Origin: Poecilobothrus nobilitatus
Lineage: Eukaryota; Arthropoda; Insecta; Diptera; Dolichopodidae
Direction of reading: 5' to 3'
DNA: 64,000 nucleotides
NCBI GenBank assembly: GCA_947095535.1
Contig: OX352774.1
Location: 245,917,825-245,981,824, forward strand
In this document: positions 1 to 13,971 of the stretch, in pieces
Layout: each line of letters starts with the position of its first letter
Position numbering within the stretch: the stretch's first letter is position 1
The notes under the pieces: generated by a model
Database searches by the model: none
The model's input: only the letters and a program-made list of their open reading frames with translations
What the model was told of the DNA's origin: nothing
Program-made: the position numbers and the translations under genes

Positions 1-2550
1 AATACACCTGGAAACATACATTTAAAAATGAATAATGAAAATCTTTTAAATAAATCTTTTTGTATATACATATATTGAACCTTTTGATTAATTTACCTAA
101 CATATACCTTAAATTTAATGAATATACAAATTTTAATATAAAGTCTTGATTCGAATATGGTTTAATATCAATTTGAGAGTTACAGCACCGAAATTATTCA
201 TTACTCTGCGTTTCATTCTTATATCTCGCTATTAGGTCTTAATTTCTCTTCATATTGCCCCTTTTCTCCGTGAATTCGATTTGTAACTTCAGTAGATCTT
301 TAAGAGTTATCGCAAAATTAATGGTTAGTCTTTAAGACTAGTTTTAATTTTTATAAAAAGGAACTATGGCTTTTTTAGTCCATTATAGTTTTACATAACC
401 GTGTCTCGTAAAGGGTTCTTTCGATGATTATCACCTTACCCAAAGAAAAGAAAACAAATTTTAAATTGATCAAATTCACAAGATTTAAGGAATGATTTAA
501 TATTTATTTAACATTTACTCCCATCACTTACTTTGTCTTTGGTATTATTCAAAATGTATACTTTTACTCAAAAATATAATCTAAGGTTGAAAATCACAAG
601 TTTAAATGTATCATTTTAGTAAAAAAAATGGGCAGTTTTCCAAAAAAAACTATAGGTTTTAAGGTCCTTCTCAAGATGACGTATGTTCAAATATTGTTTT
701 AATTTTCTACTCATGTTGTACGCCATCCTTTTCCAATATTAAAACTATTATACTTTATTGTTCCTTTTTTCTCTTTCTTGTCCTTATTTTTATTAATCTG
801 AGAACCTCTTTAAAATAATGAATCTGTCCTAGGTCAGCATTTTCCAACTGTTACATCAATTCCTTTCCTTGCTACAAATTCTTAACTTTTTATACTTTTT
901 ATATGACCGGTACTGTACTTAAATAAGTATAGAAATAAATACTGTAAAAAACTAAATAATGTTTAAAATTGAAACCTTAAACGTTTCTTATGAATCCCTA
1001 AATAAATCTTTTAACAATTCTATTAGAATCTTTGACACTTTTTTTTTCTTTTGTGTAAAAAAATTTTTTCCCTTTTTTTTTATTTTCAATTATAAAAACA
1101 ATTTTTTTTTTGTTGCACTATACGTACACCTTCTCTTGTATTAAATATCCTGTGGGTCCCAGAAATAAAAAAAAAATAATAAAAATATTTTCAATTGAAC
1201 AAAAAATGCAATAAAAGTATGTAAATATGTAACTTTATTTTTCAATTTATCATTGCAATATTTTATTTTTCTCTGATTGTTTTCTTTTTTTTGTTGACTA
1301 AAATATACATAAATAGATTTTTTCTAAGACTCCTAAGAGATTTTAAAAAGAAAAAAAAAATAATATAATATTTTAAAAAAATTTCCTCTGAATAGTTTTG
1401 ATACTATGGTGGTCCTTGTGGCAAAAAGAAAAAAAAAATGTATACATTAAGACATTAACATCAATTTTTTTTAACTTTCATCTATGATCCTTTTCTAATA
1501 TTTTAACATAATAGTGTAACACTGCTTGAAAACACTAAGAAATTTAATGCTATTCAAAATAATTATAGAAATTACCAAAAAAAAAGGACGATTTTTTACA
1601 CCATAAACAATAATTAAACGAAAATCAAAAAAAAAACAAAAAAAAAACGATTCAAATTGAATTATCCTTAAGTAAAAAATAAAGAGCGATTTTATTTTTG
1701 TATTTTTTTTTTTTTTTTTTACTTAATACTATTGAAACCTTAAAGGTGGTAATCTGCAATTAAATAACTGAAGTTCGTCCTTTTTAATAATAACAAATTT
1801 TGAATCCCTTCTAAATATGATGAAATGAAATGAAATTCGATTCTGTTAGTAATAATTCTATTTAAAATTTTTTTTTTTTTGTTCAATTTCTTAAAATTTA
1901 ACACCATTTCCGGTCGTTTTGTGACAGTAAACTGATTTGCGTCACCATTTAATCTTACATTTTCTTTTTATTTTTCTTTTAGTTGTTGTTATTATTATTG
2001 TGCCCCTTCTTTTTTTAAACGAAGCTCTAAAAATTCTATTATTGTTAATGTTACTTGTATTCTGTTGTATGAATATGTATTGAATCCTGTTAAGTGATGT
2101 GATTTTGAATATCCTTAAAAAAAAAAAAAAAATCCATTTTAATAAAAAAAAAATTTTTCATTTTAAAGGAAAAAAGGTCCTGTTTAATAAAATGAAAGAA
2201 AGGAATTCATTGCTATTGCAGAACTAACAAAATTATTTAAAAAATCATATTCCGGAATGGACAAAAAAAAAGGCGGTGAAATACCAAATACCAAAAATTA
2301 AAGCAACAAAAAAATAATAAACGATTCCAAAGATTAAGTCAAATAACAGTAAATAGCTTTTTCTAAGTGTATCTCACGGAACAAAATTTAATCACTGCTT
2401 CATTTGTTTAATTAAAAATGTCATGTAATCCTGAATTTTTCTGATTCGAAATTTTTTATTAATAAAATTTTGATTTTACCGTTTGTGTCATCAGATTATT
2501 TTTATTCTCCTATTCCTACTTAAGGTGTTTATAGGCCTATAATTTTAAAA
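1..2550. other. AT-rich non-coding DNA, nothing recognised
   Basis: No gene, RNA or repeat family copy was recognised here. The stretch is strongly AT-rich with many A and T runs, the longest a T run at about 1703-1720. The short reading frame at 959-1144 is phenylalanine-rich and falls on T tracts, so it looks like a composition artefact. Confidence 0.6.
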
Positions 2551-2579
2551 GCGCTCTTTTGTGTAGCGCTCTTTTGTAG
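2551..2579. repeat. 15-bp tandem duplication
   Basis: The unit GCGCTCTTTTGTGTA is followed directly by GCGCTCTTTTGTAG, giving two copies with a 15-bp period. It is a local slippage-type duplication with no associated gene. Confidence 0.7.
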
Positions 2580-5221
2580 TTTTTTCCTGTCTTGAGTTAC
2601 TTCAAATTTCCAAATAGTTATTGTTTTCAAACTGTTCGGTATGATATTTATGCAAGTAGCTAAAGGTATAGTCACATTTTATTATTAATGCATTATCTTA
2701 TAACGTATAGGAAAAGATAATCTAAAGTTATTTCTTTTTGAAGTTTAAATTGAAGGACATGATTTTAAAGATGCACTGAAAAGTTTACAAAACTATGAGG
2801 ATTTAAAATAAAATTTTTTTCATCTTTTGCGACTGTTTCAATCAAGTATACATACAATTAAATTTTGTAATTTCCTTCTTTAATTCTATTTTAAAGACTC
2901 ATTGAATGAATACCGTATTTTTTTTTTGTGTCTTATTTCCTCCTTATTATTGTCTGGTTGATTTGTAATACAAAATAATTATTATGAATTAGAAAATCTG
3001 TCAAGGGTCGAAAACTATATAAGTTGTGAACCAATATTAATATAATAGGGTTGAATAAAACATACATGTATGCATTACTGACAATAAATATTCTATAAGA
3101 AAATAAGTAATAAGTACATAATATACTTGTATATATGTAAAGAAACCTTTAAAAGGAAAAAAATTTATTAGAAAAGCATAATATAAGAATAGAAATTTTT
3201 TATATAACCAAAAAAAAAAAAAAAATAAGAAAAAAATGTCCTTTAAGGTCCTTACTTCTTATAAAAGTTCTCTATTTGACAATACATATACTTATTTAAA
3301 GATCTTAAAATATAATTTTTAATATCAGAAGCGGAAGTAGACATCAAAAACAAAAAAAAAAGTAAAATTCTTTTTATTATTAAGTTTTTTAATGTAGTCT
3401 GTGTCTTGGTAGTTTGAGAATAGGTTATATTTTTCATTCAATATTATTATTTTGATAGTTATCGTTATTGTCTTCGTGTTATTTTCAAAAGAACAATATC
3501 AATGTTATGCAAACATTCTTTTTTTTTTGCCTTTACATTTTTCGGTTACGTTTTTATTTACTTAACTATACTCACGTTTTTGCCTCCTGGAATTCCACTG
3601 TGAAATTTATCATTAAAAAATCATTGAAAACATTAAAAGAAATATGCCTGTAGGTGATATTATTGACAATACTGTGCATTATTACAATAAAAGTACTTCA
3701 AAAATAACTAATAGTGTCGATGTGAATGAATTCACTAACAAAAAAACAAGAAGGAAAGAAATTATTGTAATTTGTTAAGGAAGTTTTAATAATAATAAAA
3801 TGGAGTCAGCAGATTTTTTTTTTTTTCTTTGTATACCCTTAAGGTTAAAACTTTTGATATTAGACATTGATTTTTTGTTATTTATTTAAATGGGTGCAAA
3901 AAAAAAAAAGACGAAAAACTTAAAAGGGTAACATATATTTAATTTAAAGTACATTAAAGAAATACTTAAATTAAACTTAAGAAATATTCACTTATTGTAC
4001 AGAAAATTTGAGATTTTTAAAATTTTATTATTATTTATATAAATTTTTTTAATAAGAAAGACTTTTGAGTGTAACAATACATTAAATCTTAATCAAAAAG
4101 GTGCATAAGTAGCAAACATGTTTTCTTTATTCATCAACTATAGTCCTGGACCTGGAATGTATTGCTGGGTTTTACTTTATATTAGATATAAGAAGTTAAT
4201 TCGGGAGAATCAAAAATTTCATTAGTTACGATTCTTTTATATAAATATTTTGAAAATTTTGAATTAGTCTCTTTTTGGTATCTACTGTCAATATTTTGTT
4301 GTTCTAGCAATAAATATGTTATTAAATACAATTTTAAACCATCTGGAAGTTTTTACAAATAATTCAATACATATCTATATATATAACTCTATATATAAAC
4401 TTATTTTTTTTTTTAAAAAGTAATGGCTCCAGTTTCCACTCACAACAAACATTTCTTAAGCTTCAAAATTAGATTGGTAGAAGTAAGTTGGTTGTTCTGA
4501 GTTTTTTTATACGATTAACAAATCCAAACAATTCATAGTCTTTTAGATTTGATACGCTTTAGGATGACTATGACTATATACAATTTCAAAATTACGAATT
4601 TTAATTGTATCTATTCAACTCCTCTATTCTGATTTTGGTGAATTATGTTATATAATAAATGAATATTAAGACCATTTTATTTTAATTTAAAATTTTTAAT
4701 ATATTAAAACTATAGGTACATCGTTAGTGTAAATAATTGGTTAACAACAAAAATCAGTTCATTTATTGTCAATTCTTTTTTTTTTTTCTGAAAATCATCA
4801 ATCATTTAATCTCAACATTTCCAACTTTAATATCAACATCTTTCTACCAAAAAAATTGTTATAAAAATTTAATCTTTAAAAAAAAAAATATATGACATCA
4901 AAATTCATGAAATCAGTCAAATATTTAATCATTATGTCTCGTAACCTCAACCTTCAAAGAAGAAATTTGACAATAAAAATTAATTTTTGTATTTCCTTTC
5001 TATCATCTTTATTTTTTATTACTATATATTATATCAACAATAGCTTCTATTGTCATAAATTACTGATCAACGGCATCGAATCCTCTTAAAAAAAAGGAGA
5101 AAAAAAAACTTGAAGATTAGATGATATATGAGTAGCGCTTAGAGATACAAAACTTTAATTCCATATTTAATGTCTGCCTCTTTCTTAATTTTTTTATATT
5201 TTTTTGTTTTGTCATTACAGA
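2580..5221. other. AT-rich non-coding DNA, nothing recognised
   Basis: No supported gene or repeat family member. The short reading frames at 3252-3437, 3468-3653 and 4892-5089 have no recognisable domain, and their amino-acid content (F, I, K, N, Y) is what random AT-rich DNA gives. Confidence 0.6.
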
Positions 5222-5885
5222 AGCGCTTTAAAGGATATTTTTCGGAAAGCATTTTTGAAAAATTTCTTTCTGTCCATCTGGTTATAAAACGTTTACAGCG
5301 CGTTTAAGATTGAGAAATGAAATTGATAATCATATATATTAAATTTCATAAAAAAATTAATATTGTCGAATAACTTTTTTATGCAGTCCAACCTATATGT
5401 AGTAAAAACCTCCAACAAAAGAAATTTTCTCTATTCCTTATAAAACATTAATATGAAAATTTATAGTGTTTTGCAATTTAAAATTTAATTTAACGTTATA
5501 TAAAACCATAATATTGGAAAATTTTCGGAATATTTCGTTTCGGAATTGGAATATTTCGCGATTCCATATCTTCGGAACTCTTTTATTCAGAGCCTTGAAG
5601 TTTTGATAGAATGAAGATTTTCGAGAATTAACGTAAGCTAATCAGAAAAATATTTTGTAATTCTCCCTATTGAAAAGGTATTAAGGGTTAAAAATTGAAA
5701 ATTCTCTATTTTCAGACATCAGTAACTATGAAAGCTCCGATATTACATTTTTATATGTGTCATAAAATTGCTCTTCTTAATTACATATAATTGACAAAAA
5801 TGTCCTGCGATTTTTACAATAAAAATTAAATTAAGAGTTTTTTATTCTCTTTTTGAAAATGTGAGCCTTTAAAAATCTTTAGTTT
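5222..5885 (-). mobile_element. Family A repeat copy, degraded
   Basis: This is a reverse-oriented copy of the repeat best preserved at 59285-60144. The order of shared blocks agrees. Near the left edge is a diverged inverted end. CTGTCCATCTGG at about 5271 stands where other copies have the GACGGAC tract. An ACGTTTACAGCG-like block matches the TTCTACACCGTT block of other copies. The AAAAATTGAAAATTCTCTATTTT block lies at about 5690-5712, and a GAAAATGTGAGCCTTTAAAAA end at about 5853-5877. It encodes nothing I can see. The family could be a non-autonomous DNA transposon; its class is not determined. Confidence 0.6.
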
Positions 5886-7853
5886 TATATACTGCGTTGA
5901 TATTTTTTTGCAAATTATACGATCTTAATAGTTTCCATTATTATTCGTTTATTCTGTATTTAACCAAAAACAATCAAAAATGTTCATTCTATTTTCTACC
6001 AAAATCTTGTTGATTCTTCTAATGAAAATGTCTTCAATAATTTCTCGTGAAAAAACAAAAAAAAAAAAAAAAGACATTCAATTTGATGAATTGTTGTATA
6101 CACAACAACTCTATCACATCATTAAATCAACAAACAGTAAGAGATAAAAATATATATATATATAACATAAGACATTTTATGGCTCCACAAATAATTCGAA
6201 AAAAAAAAACTAAAACAATAAAATTTTCTTGATTTCATCCCCTTTTTCCACCATTTTACACAAAGAAACTCCTAAAAAAAATATTCGAGTATGTTTTATG
6301 CTGCTTATACTAAAATTTTGATCATTTTCTTCATATTGTTCATTCAACTGAAGATTGCCTTAAGCATTGTATTGTTTATTTATTTCAAGTTTTTGTCACT
6401 AAATTTTTAGATTCTATTAAAGAATGATGATTGTTTAGTAAATGTGATTGTGACATATAAATGATGTGTAGATAATGATGATTATAATCATAATAATAAT
6501 GTCCCTAAAGGGATTAAAGAAATCACCAAAACTGAAGGCTGAACCATTTATTAATCTTTTGTTTTGTTTAGTTTTCATTTTCGTTTTTATTTTTATAGTT
6601 TTTTTTGGTTAGATGTTCATTTCCGGTTCTCTTAATGGAGCCGCTAAATTTAAACACTGTATGTTCTATGAACGGAAGGAAGAAATATATGAATTGAATC
6701 AAATAAATTATGCCACAACAAAATAAAAATAAAAACATTAAATAAGAAAAATTGAAATGTTGACACAATTTATTTGAGTTTTCTGTTTTTGAATTTTTTT
6801 ATTTTTTATTTTATAGAGAAAAGAAAATGAATGTCCTTTCATTTTGGTCTTAATTTTTTATTGTCTTAGATGTACAGATGGTGATCCAATACTCGCATTA
6901 TCTCGTGCATCATTTTGACGTTGTAGTAGAATAGATATGTATTTAAATGAAATCTGACCCAATAAGTAACGCGAAGCAAGCAACGACTCTAGAGTAGTAG
7001 AATACATCTATTTTATACTTTTACTCACTTTGACAGGACTCAGACATATTAGATAATAAACATGAAAACAAAATCAAAAAAATATTAAGTAAAATTATGA
7101 AAGCTATCTTCTGTAATCCTTTTTTAGTTTTTTTTTAATTTGAAATACGAGATAATTAAAATTTAAAAATAAAATTTAAAAGACGTTCGTTATTTTTAAA
7201 TAGCTAATAAAGCAATCATTGGATCATCTAAAAAATTTCTACGCGAAACGGAATGTGACACTTAAAACTAGGTGTGGATTTGGTCGTCACTTAAAAAAAA
7301 AATCATAGCCTATATTTACAATTAATAAAATACCAATACAAAAATAAGGTTTAAATAAAATTTTATTTAAAATGAGGAATGGGATTAAAAAAATCAATTT
7401 TTTTTAAAACTGTCAAAAAATCATTCAATCAAGTTTTAATTTATTTTCTTTTTATTCCTTCTTTTTGTTTTAGTTTTAAGTGAGTGCCTATGAACTGAAT
7501 TCAATGTGAGTGCCAAGTTATGTTATAATTAAAATTGCTAAAAATTCTTAAAATTTTCTTAAATTCAGATTGAATGAAATTTTTTTTCATAAAATGTTAC
7601 ACATTTTGGAGTTCTTAAATATAAATTACAAGGATAAGACAACGCCATTTCAGTTTTCGGATCTGAAAAGTTCTCAGGTTGAAATTCAGGACTAGATCAT
7701 ATCCTTATTTATTTGGACAATTATATAAAAATAATGTTAGCATAAACCTAGAATACATGTCCAATAAGTAAAAGGTCCATAAAAATATATTAATACGACT
7801 GGTATTGATACTACATGGGTACAAAATAAATAAATTCAAATTAAACGGAACCT
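5886..7853. other. AT-rich non-coding DNA, nothing recognised
   Basis: No supported gene. Short reading frames at 6047-6232, 6568-6768 and 7705-7887 show no domain and follow A/T tracts. Confidence 0.55.
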
Positions 7854-7896
7854 TTTTCCAACTAAATGAAACTTTTAACTTTTCCAACTAAATGAA
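7854..7896. repeat. 26-bp-period tandem duplication
   Basis: TTTTCCAACTAAATGAA occurs at 7854-7870 and again at 7880-7896, a perfect 17-bp match spaced by 26 bp. It lies in otherwise unremarkable AT-rich sequence. Confidence 0.75.
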
Positions 7897-8234
7897 TTTT
7901 AAAACAATCTTTTTGCATTCAAAATAACCTATTTGTTTGTTTTTTCATATTTAACCATTTTTTTATTTTTTAAATAAAACATTTTCATTTTTCAGATGCA
8001 TGTGGAATGTGGAATTTCATACCTATAACATAATTGAAGCAATTTCTTTGAGTTAATCCTCGCACGCTTTAATCAATCACATTGGAAATATTATGATCGG
8101 TTGAAAAATCACTTAATATATATCACTTTTTTGAAAATGCTTTTTCAATCGAGTTGAGCATCGGAAAATAAGGTGGCAAACTGATTGTTTAAAAATTTTT
8201 CAAAAAGCTCTCGTAAGAACAAAATAAGGCCGTC
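7897..8234. other. AT-rich non-coding DNA
   Basis: Nothing recognised; the SINE head begins immediately to the right. Confidence 0.5.
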
Positions 8235-8316
8235 AGGGCCTCGGTGGCCTAGTGGGTAACAGCGTATAAAATACGCTGTAAACACTGGGAAGTGTGGATT
8301 CGAGTGTGGGTTAATT
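8235..8316 (+). mobile_element. tRNA-derived SINE, 5' part only
   Basis: This is the head of the same SINE that is complete at 52254-52451. The CAGGGCCTCGG start is followed by an A-box (TGGCCTAGTGGGTAA), a GCGTATAAAATACGC stem-like region and a B-box that has drifted to GGATTCGAG. The copy stops just after the B-box, so the tRNA-unrelated body and the A-rich tail are missing. The promoter half alone cannot retrotranspose, so this is a dead fragment. Confidence 0.8.
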
Positions 8317-10699
8317 TGAAAATTATTTCATTTCATCAAAAAATGTTATGTACAGTTATTTAATAAACTATAAACGGAAAAGTGAATTAATGATATTCAC
8401 TAAAAAAAAAAAATAGAGAAAGGTCATATAATTACAAAAAATATTATTGAATAATTGAATCTAACAATTTCTTTGCATACTGAACTCATGAAGCTTCTCT
8501 TTCTAATCAAACTTAACATAATAAAGACTTCATAAATTCGACTAAAAATTTTTTTATAATAATATTTTCTCACGCAGCTTATATTCTATAATTTCAAAAT
8601 AATTTCCCATCACACTTATACATAATCAATAGAATTCTCACCGAGAATTTGTTATTAATAATTTCGTTGTATATACAAAACTGAAAACATTTCAAACATA
8701 TTTTAATTATTCTATTATTACGATTAATAGAAAAACCCTCCAAACTATATTTGTCATCCATTGAATTTTATATACAAACTTTATATACAGGGTGTTTTCG
8801 ACTCGGTGCAAACATTATATACATGATCATATACAGACATAGGTTATATAATATGATCAGATATTCTTATAGATTTCTCTTGTCAAGGTTTTTAATATTA
8901 ATCGATTCTTGTTAATCACATGACAATGACTAATAACTTCAATCATTCATACAATAATATATAAAAACAAAAAAAGACAAAACTCATTAATAATGCAACA
9001 TTTTATCCTTTTGCATAATAAAAATTTCAAATTTAAATTTAGTCACAAAAAAAAAAAACAAAAAAAAAAAGAGAAAAGAAACTTTTAATTTTAAATGAAC
9101 ATTGAAATTTGAGATTTTTTTAAAACTTTCAGGAAAAAAAAAAGACAATTTTTTGAATTTTTAATGAATAGGGGAAGTATGCTCCCCTCACTTTGACTCT
9201 TAATTTAATACAGTGCTGCGATTCTATTTTAAAATTATTCTTATTACTTAACATTTTATAAAGCCCTTGAAAATTACAAATTTATTGACAGAGAGAGAGA
9301 GACACTTTTCATAGAATTTTATTTGAAGTTATTTGTCAATTTTTTTTTTTTTTGTTTTTATAAAAGGTCTGGAAAAAAAAGAGAGTTATATATTTATAGA
9401 TTCTTAAATATATGTATTTTGATAAATTAAATCCCCCATATTATCTTTGTATTAATTTTATATCATATTAAACATAATAATATACTATGTGGTAATTTGA
9501 TTTTATTTGATATTTTTTATTTTTTTTTTTTTTTGAATAAATTTAAAGGAATTTTTTTGTGATCCTCATCAGTTTGTATATATGTATTTGTATGATTCAA
9601 AGATACAAAAATCACCACCCTTGGTTTTATTTTGATAGTTAAATGATTTACACAAAGAAAAAAAAATTATTCTATTTTTATTACTTTATTTATCATTTGC
9701 ATTTTGAAAAAATTTTCTATTCCTATCATCAGACTCAGACTTTATATTGTACCTACTAAACAACAAAACAAAAAACAACGGTTCAATAAAAGAAAAGTGA
9801 AATGTCAGAAATGACTTTAAATGATTGCATCCGATGCCATTTAAAGATCAACAGGAAATAAATTAAAGGAGAAATGTTTGAGTTTGTTTTTTCTTTTATT
9901 TTACGGCATAAAATGAAAAAATTCATAAAAATTTTTAAAAAAATTTCAAAGAATCGTCCTATAATTGTTGTCATTCCTTAATGTAAACATTTAATTTTTT
10001 TACATCTGGACCATTTAATTTTGTTATCATCTCTGAAATTTAACTGAAAACCGCACACGTAGTAACATAATTTTTGCAAATAGAAAATGTACATATACAT
10101 ATATTTCAATTCTATACGATACTGGAAATTTTTTAATTTTTTAATTAGAATTTTCAAAATAAATACGTTCACAATAAATTGAATGCATTTTTAAAATTTA
10201 TGCAAATTGGCAGAAAATTGAACGCTTATTGTTGTTTTATTTAATGGCATCTTAAAACTTCATTTTGTGGAATGTTGTGGTTAAAAACTAAGAGAAATTC
10301 ATTTAAAATTTCATTTATAAGTTTATAAAGTGAAACTAAAATAAATAACAAATTTACAGAAAAAAAAAAAACGCTTAATGCTTAATCATGATCAAAGGAT
10401 TTTATTGTCATGTCATTTAAAAAATTAATGAGATGTCAGTATTTTTTTTTAAGCAAAAATGCTATTTACGCACTTATAACAATGAACTGCAAATGAAATA
10501 ACAAAACAGAAACATTTGAGTTTTATTCTTTATTTCTTGAGTTTTCTTCTGCGCCTATTGACATTTTTTAATCAGCTTTTATGGCGTTCTGATATACATA
10601 CTCGTATTATACAATATGTGCTTTGCATGTGCTTCTTTTTTACCCTAGCATATCCTAGTTAGTTTATTTTCGTCCTACAATGAATTTTCACTCGCAAAC
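8317..10699. other. AT-rich non-coding DNA with a small (GA)n tract
   Basis: No gene was recognised. A short GA microsatellite lies at about 9290-9302. A TACAGGGTGTTT motif lies at 8787-8798; that motif type occurs at ends of some insect transposons, but no inverted partner was found nearby. Reading frames at 9783-9974 and 9978-10172 have no recognisable domain. Confidence 0.5.
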
Positions 10700-11545
10700 C
10701 CTAAAAATTTTAATACTACTTAAGCTACATCTACAATAAAATTTCTTGTTCGCTTTCTATACGTAAACAACTGTCAAAGTAAATTTGAAATGTATTAAAT
10801 TGCACGAAAGTGTTTACAAAAAATGCAGTCGTTTGATAGTGATGAAAAAAGTTGCTCAATTTTTAACTTGTTCCACTTTCTATACGAATTCAAGTATCGT
10901 AAGTTATAATTTTTTGCAATATTTTTAAAAAAATTTTCAACTCAATTTAAAATATTAAAGGAACTAAATATTGAAGTAAATAGTAATAGCAAAAATAGAG
11001 AAAAGGCAAACATTTTGTATAATTAAAATTTGCTCAAATGCAAATTTCATTGGGGTTACTCTTTTATAGGCTACCTAATGACGTACAGAGAGCGAAACTA
11101 GAACGTGTATTGGGCTCCATCTACAATGAACGCATTCATGACTTGCTCTTACATGGAAGCATTTTTTACATGTTTGCTTTTTTCCCTATAATAAATAATT
11201 ATTACTTAATATTTTATTATTTAAATATTGTTGATTGAATTTTAAATTATTTATTTTAAATATATTATATACTCCAAAAAAATTAAATTACATACCTAGC
11301 TTACAAATGGCTTCTTCTTGAATTTTATTTTGAAACTATTCAATATTTGACATTTTAAGAAGCGAAAAAGTTAAAATTTGTTTAACTTTTTAAATAACTG
11401 CGTAAAGAGAGCGTCTATTATAGATAGATTCATACAATTCAGTACATTTAACTTTAATTTGACAGATAGTTACGTGTAGAGAGCGTCAATTGTGGCGTTC
11501 ATTGTAGAGAAAGTTATATAATTTTATTAGAGGTAAGGATCTATC
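10700..11545. mobile_element. Foldback/TIR element with repeated subterminal motif
   Basis: The two ends are diverged inverted repeats. The block at about 10752-10800 (CTTTCTATACGTAAACAACTG onward) matches the reverse complement of about 11430-11487 (onward to TTACGTGTAGAGAGCG). A weaker match continues outward to about 10700 and 11545. The motif TTACGT(A/G)(T/C)AGAGAGCG recurs about five times: in reverse at 10752-10767 and 10876-10892, and forward at about 11086, 11399 and 11470. A GCGTTCATTGTAGA segment at 11494 has an inverted partner near 11135. The 66-residue reading frame at 11038-11238 lies inside this structure and is probably not a gene. No transposase is visible, so it would be non-autonomous. 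Confidence 0.5.
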
Positions 11546-13543
11546 CTGCTGTAGCTCCTACTTTTAATTTCTTTGCTGTTATATGATTTAATTTCAAATT
11601 TTCTAGTGCTACTTTTTAATTTTAATAAATAACCTAGTTCTAATATCTAACATATAAGTCCAAATTTCCAATATTTTTGTATTTTTTTAAAGAACTTAAA
11701 ATAAGTACCTACACATTTTAAGAGACAGATATGATCTTATATATATTTCAATTCTTCATATCTTTAATTTAATGACAACCCTTGTATAATCATTAGTCAG
11801 AACATTAGTTACTTGTTTAAACAATTTAAATCTTTAAATCTCCCATAAAGTAATTAATTATAAAGAAAAGAGATAAACTACAAAAAGCAATAATCAACGT
11901 AAGTAAACACTTAAGATTCAAAACTAAGAAAAAAAACCAGAAAACAAAATTATTCAGAAATCAGAAACAGCATCCTACAACTAACTTAATTTTAAATATA
12001 AAAAAAATTTATAAATATTTAATTAATCATAAATTTCTTACTTTTAAACTCAGGTTTATTTCCCGATATATTCGTATAGATCAAAATCATTCTATATAAA
12101 ATTGTTGTTTTTTTAGTCACATTATAATAAAAATAAATTAAGTTCGTTTTTATTTAATTTATCAAACAGTGTGAAATTAAATAAATTAAAGATGATTTAA
12201 ATTTAATAAATGATAAATTGTATATTTTGAAATTTTCTATAAGAAATCTCTAGAATCATTTTATCATAATTTGATATTTCTTTCGAGTACAAAATGATTC
12301 CTAAATCCCAGCATGAGCTCTTAATGCATATACGTATGTATGAATATATTACAAAAAATAAATAATATTTAAAAATACATACATACATACCTACATAATA
12401 TCATATAATATAAAACTTATTCTTCATTTTTATTAAATTAATTAAAATTAATTAAATTTATTGACGTTTCTCTTCAAACAATGATATGTTATTGTCAGAA
12501 TTAATTAATTTTTAATTATTTTATAATAGAAATAAATAGTTTATTTTTAACAAAATAAAAATAAAAAATTTAAAATCATATTAAACAATAATTAAAGTAC
12601 TTAACAACAAAAAAAAAATTTAACTATCATCATGTTTTAATTCATACAAAAGTTGAATTAATGACGAAACCTCACAACTTTAAAAAACAAAAAAAAAACA
12701 AAAAATCAGGAAAGATTTATACCCAATAAACATTAAAAAAAATTATCTTGGGAATCATAAAATCCCAAAAAAAAAACGGAAAAAAAATTTTTTTCTGTTT
12801 TAACATTTCCACAAAAATATTTCACTCCTTACTGTTTTGTTTTTCCTTTTTTTTTTGGTCCATAATTCTCAGTTCACCAATTTTCATTAATTTTTTAGTT
12901 CAGAATCAACACTAGAAAATCACAGCAATTGATTCACGCATTTTTGATTCATTCAATGTTTGGGTTATTTTTAATTTTTGATTCTTTTTTTTTTTATAAT
13001 CGAGGCTTTTTGTTTTTTGTTTTTATTATATACATTGGGATCCATTATAAACAATTCACATTGATTTTTATAAAGAAAATAAAAAATATAAAAAGTGAAA
13101 GGAAAAAAGTAGGTACCTATATAAACATTTTTTTATAAAATTATTTTAACAAAAGATGAACAACCAGCAAACGGATAATCACATTAATATTAATTCCACA
13201 AACAGTGACCACCATAAGGAGAGAATTCAAAAAAAAAAAAAAAAAAAATATATTTTATAGATTTTTTTTTTCTTTTTTTATAAATGAAAATTAATTTTAT
13301 TGTTTGTTATTTTAACGTTATATATTATGACAATCAAATTACATTTATTATGAGGATACGAAAAATAAAGTTCGTATTTGGTAAGAATAGAAAGGTAAGA
13401 AAAAACTGGTCAAAGAATGATTCAAATAAGATTTTTTGCCTTTTTTCGGTGTTCGTGTTAAAAGTCCTTGTCATTAGATTAATCTTCATGTCATTTTTTC
13501 TTAATATCATCTTAAGCGTTTAATCCGAAATGAAAACGGCAGT
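11546..13543. other. AT-rich non-coding DNA, nothing recognised
   Basis: No supported gene. It contains long A runs (about 13229-13248) and a short CATA repeat at about 12377-12391. Reading frames at 12203-12388, 12929-13138 and 13284-13523 are F/I/K-rich without domains. Confidence 0.55.
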
Positions 13544-13635
13544 TTTTTGTGGCACTTTAAAATTACTTTAAATGAATAAAGTTTATATTCGGTAAAATAC
13601 CGAACTCGTGACTTATTTTTGAAGTGCCACAAAAT
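13544..13635. repeat. ~90-nt imperfect hairpin (small foldback)
   Basis: TTTTGTGGCACTT near 13546-13558 is complemented by GAAGTGCCACAAAA at 13621-13634. Partly paired sequence lies between them, with a perfect inner stem (TTCGGTA / TACCGAA) around a three-base AAA loop near 13588-13604. It could be a minimal MITE or a transcribed hairpin; the sequence alone does not decide. Confidence 0.6.
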
Positions 13636-13971
13636 TTATTAAAACCATCTTAAACTTTCTTTTGCGTGTTTGTTTTTGCTACACAATTTTCTTTTTTTAT
13701 TTTATGACAAAGAAAAAAAGGAAACTAATCAACGCTTTTCATGCCGCAACAGGTTAACTGATTGTAAAAAAAAGTAATGGACAACATCATCAAGATTTGA
13801 AAGAATATTTCTGTAAAATTTGATTACATTTTGTACGAATTCATAGTGCGCAAAGAAAACAGACACGGTTTTACGACACATTTTCATGGGAATAACAAAG
13901 AAGAGCAAATAAGGTGGTCAGGGAATTAAAAAAAAAAAAACTATGAATGACAGGAGCGGGGTGGGTGTCTA

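Noticed and set aside
8787..8798. TACAGGGTGTTT as a transposon end
   Set aside because: No inverted partner within a plausible distance; the similar TTCACCCTGTA at 39.6 kb is too far away.
11038..11238. 66-codon frame with LPNDVQRAKLERVLGS
   Set aside because: It looked gene-like, but it falls inside a foldback element and includes its repeated motif.
12377..12391. CATA repeat as a telomere or regulatory array
   Set aside because: Only three to four units; ordinary microsatellite.
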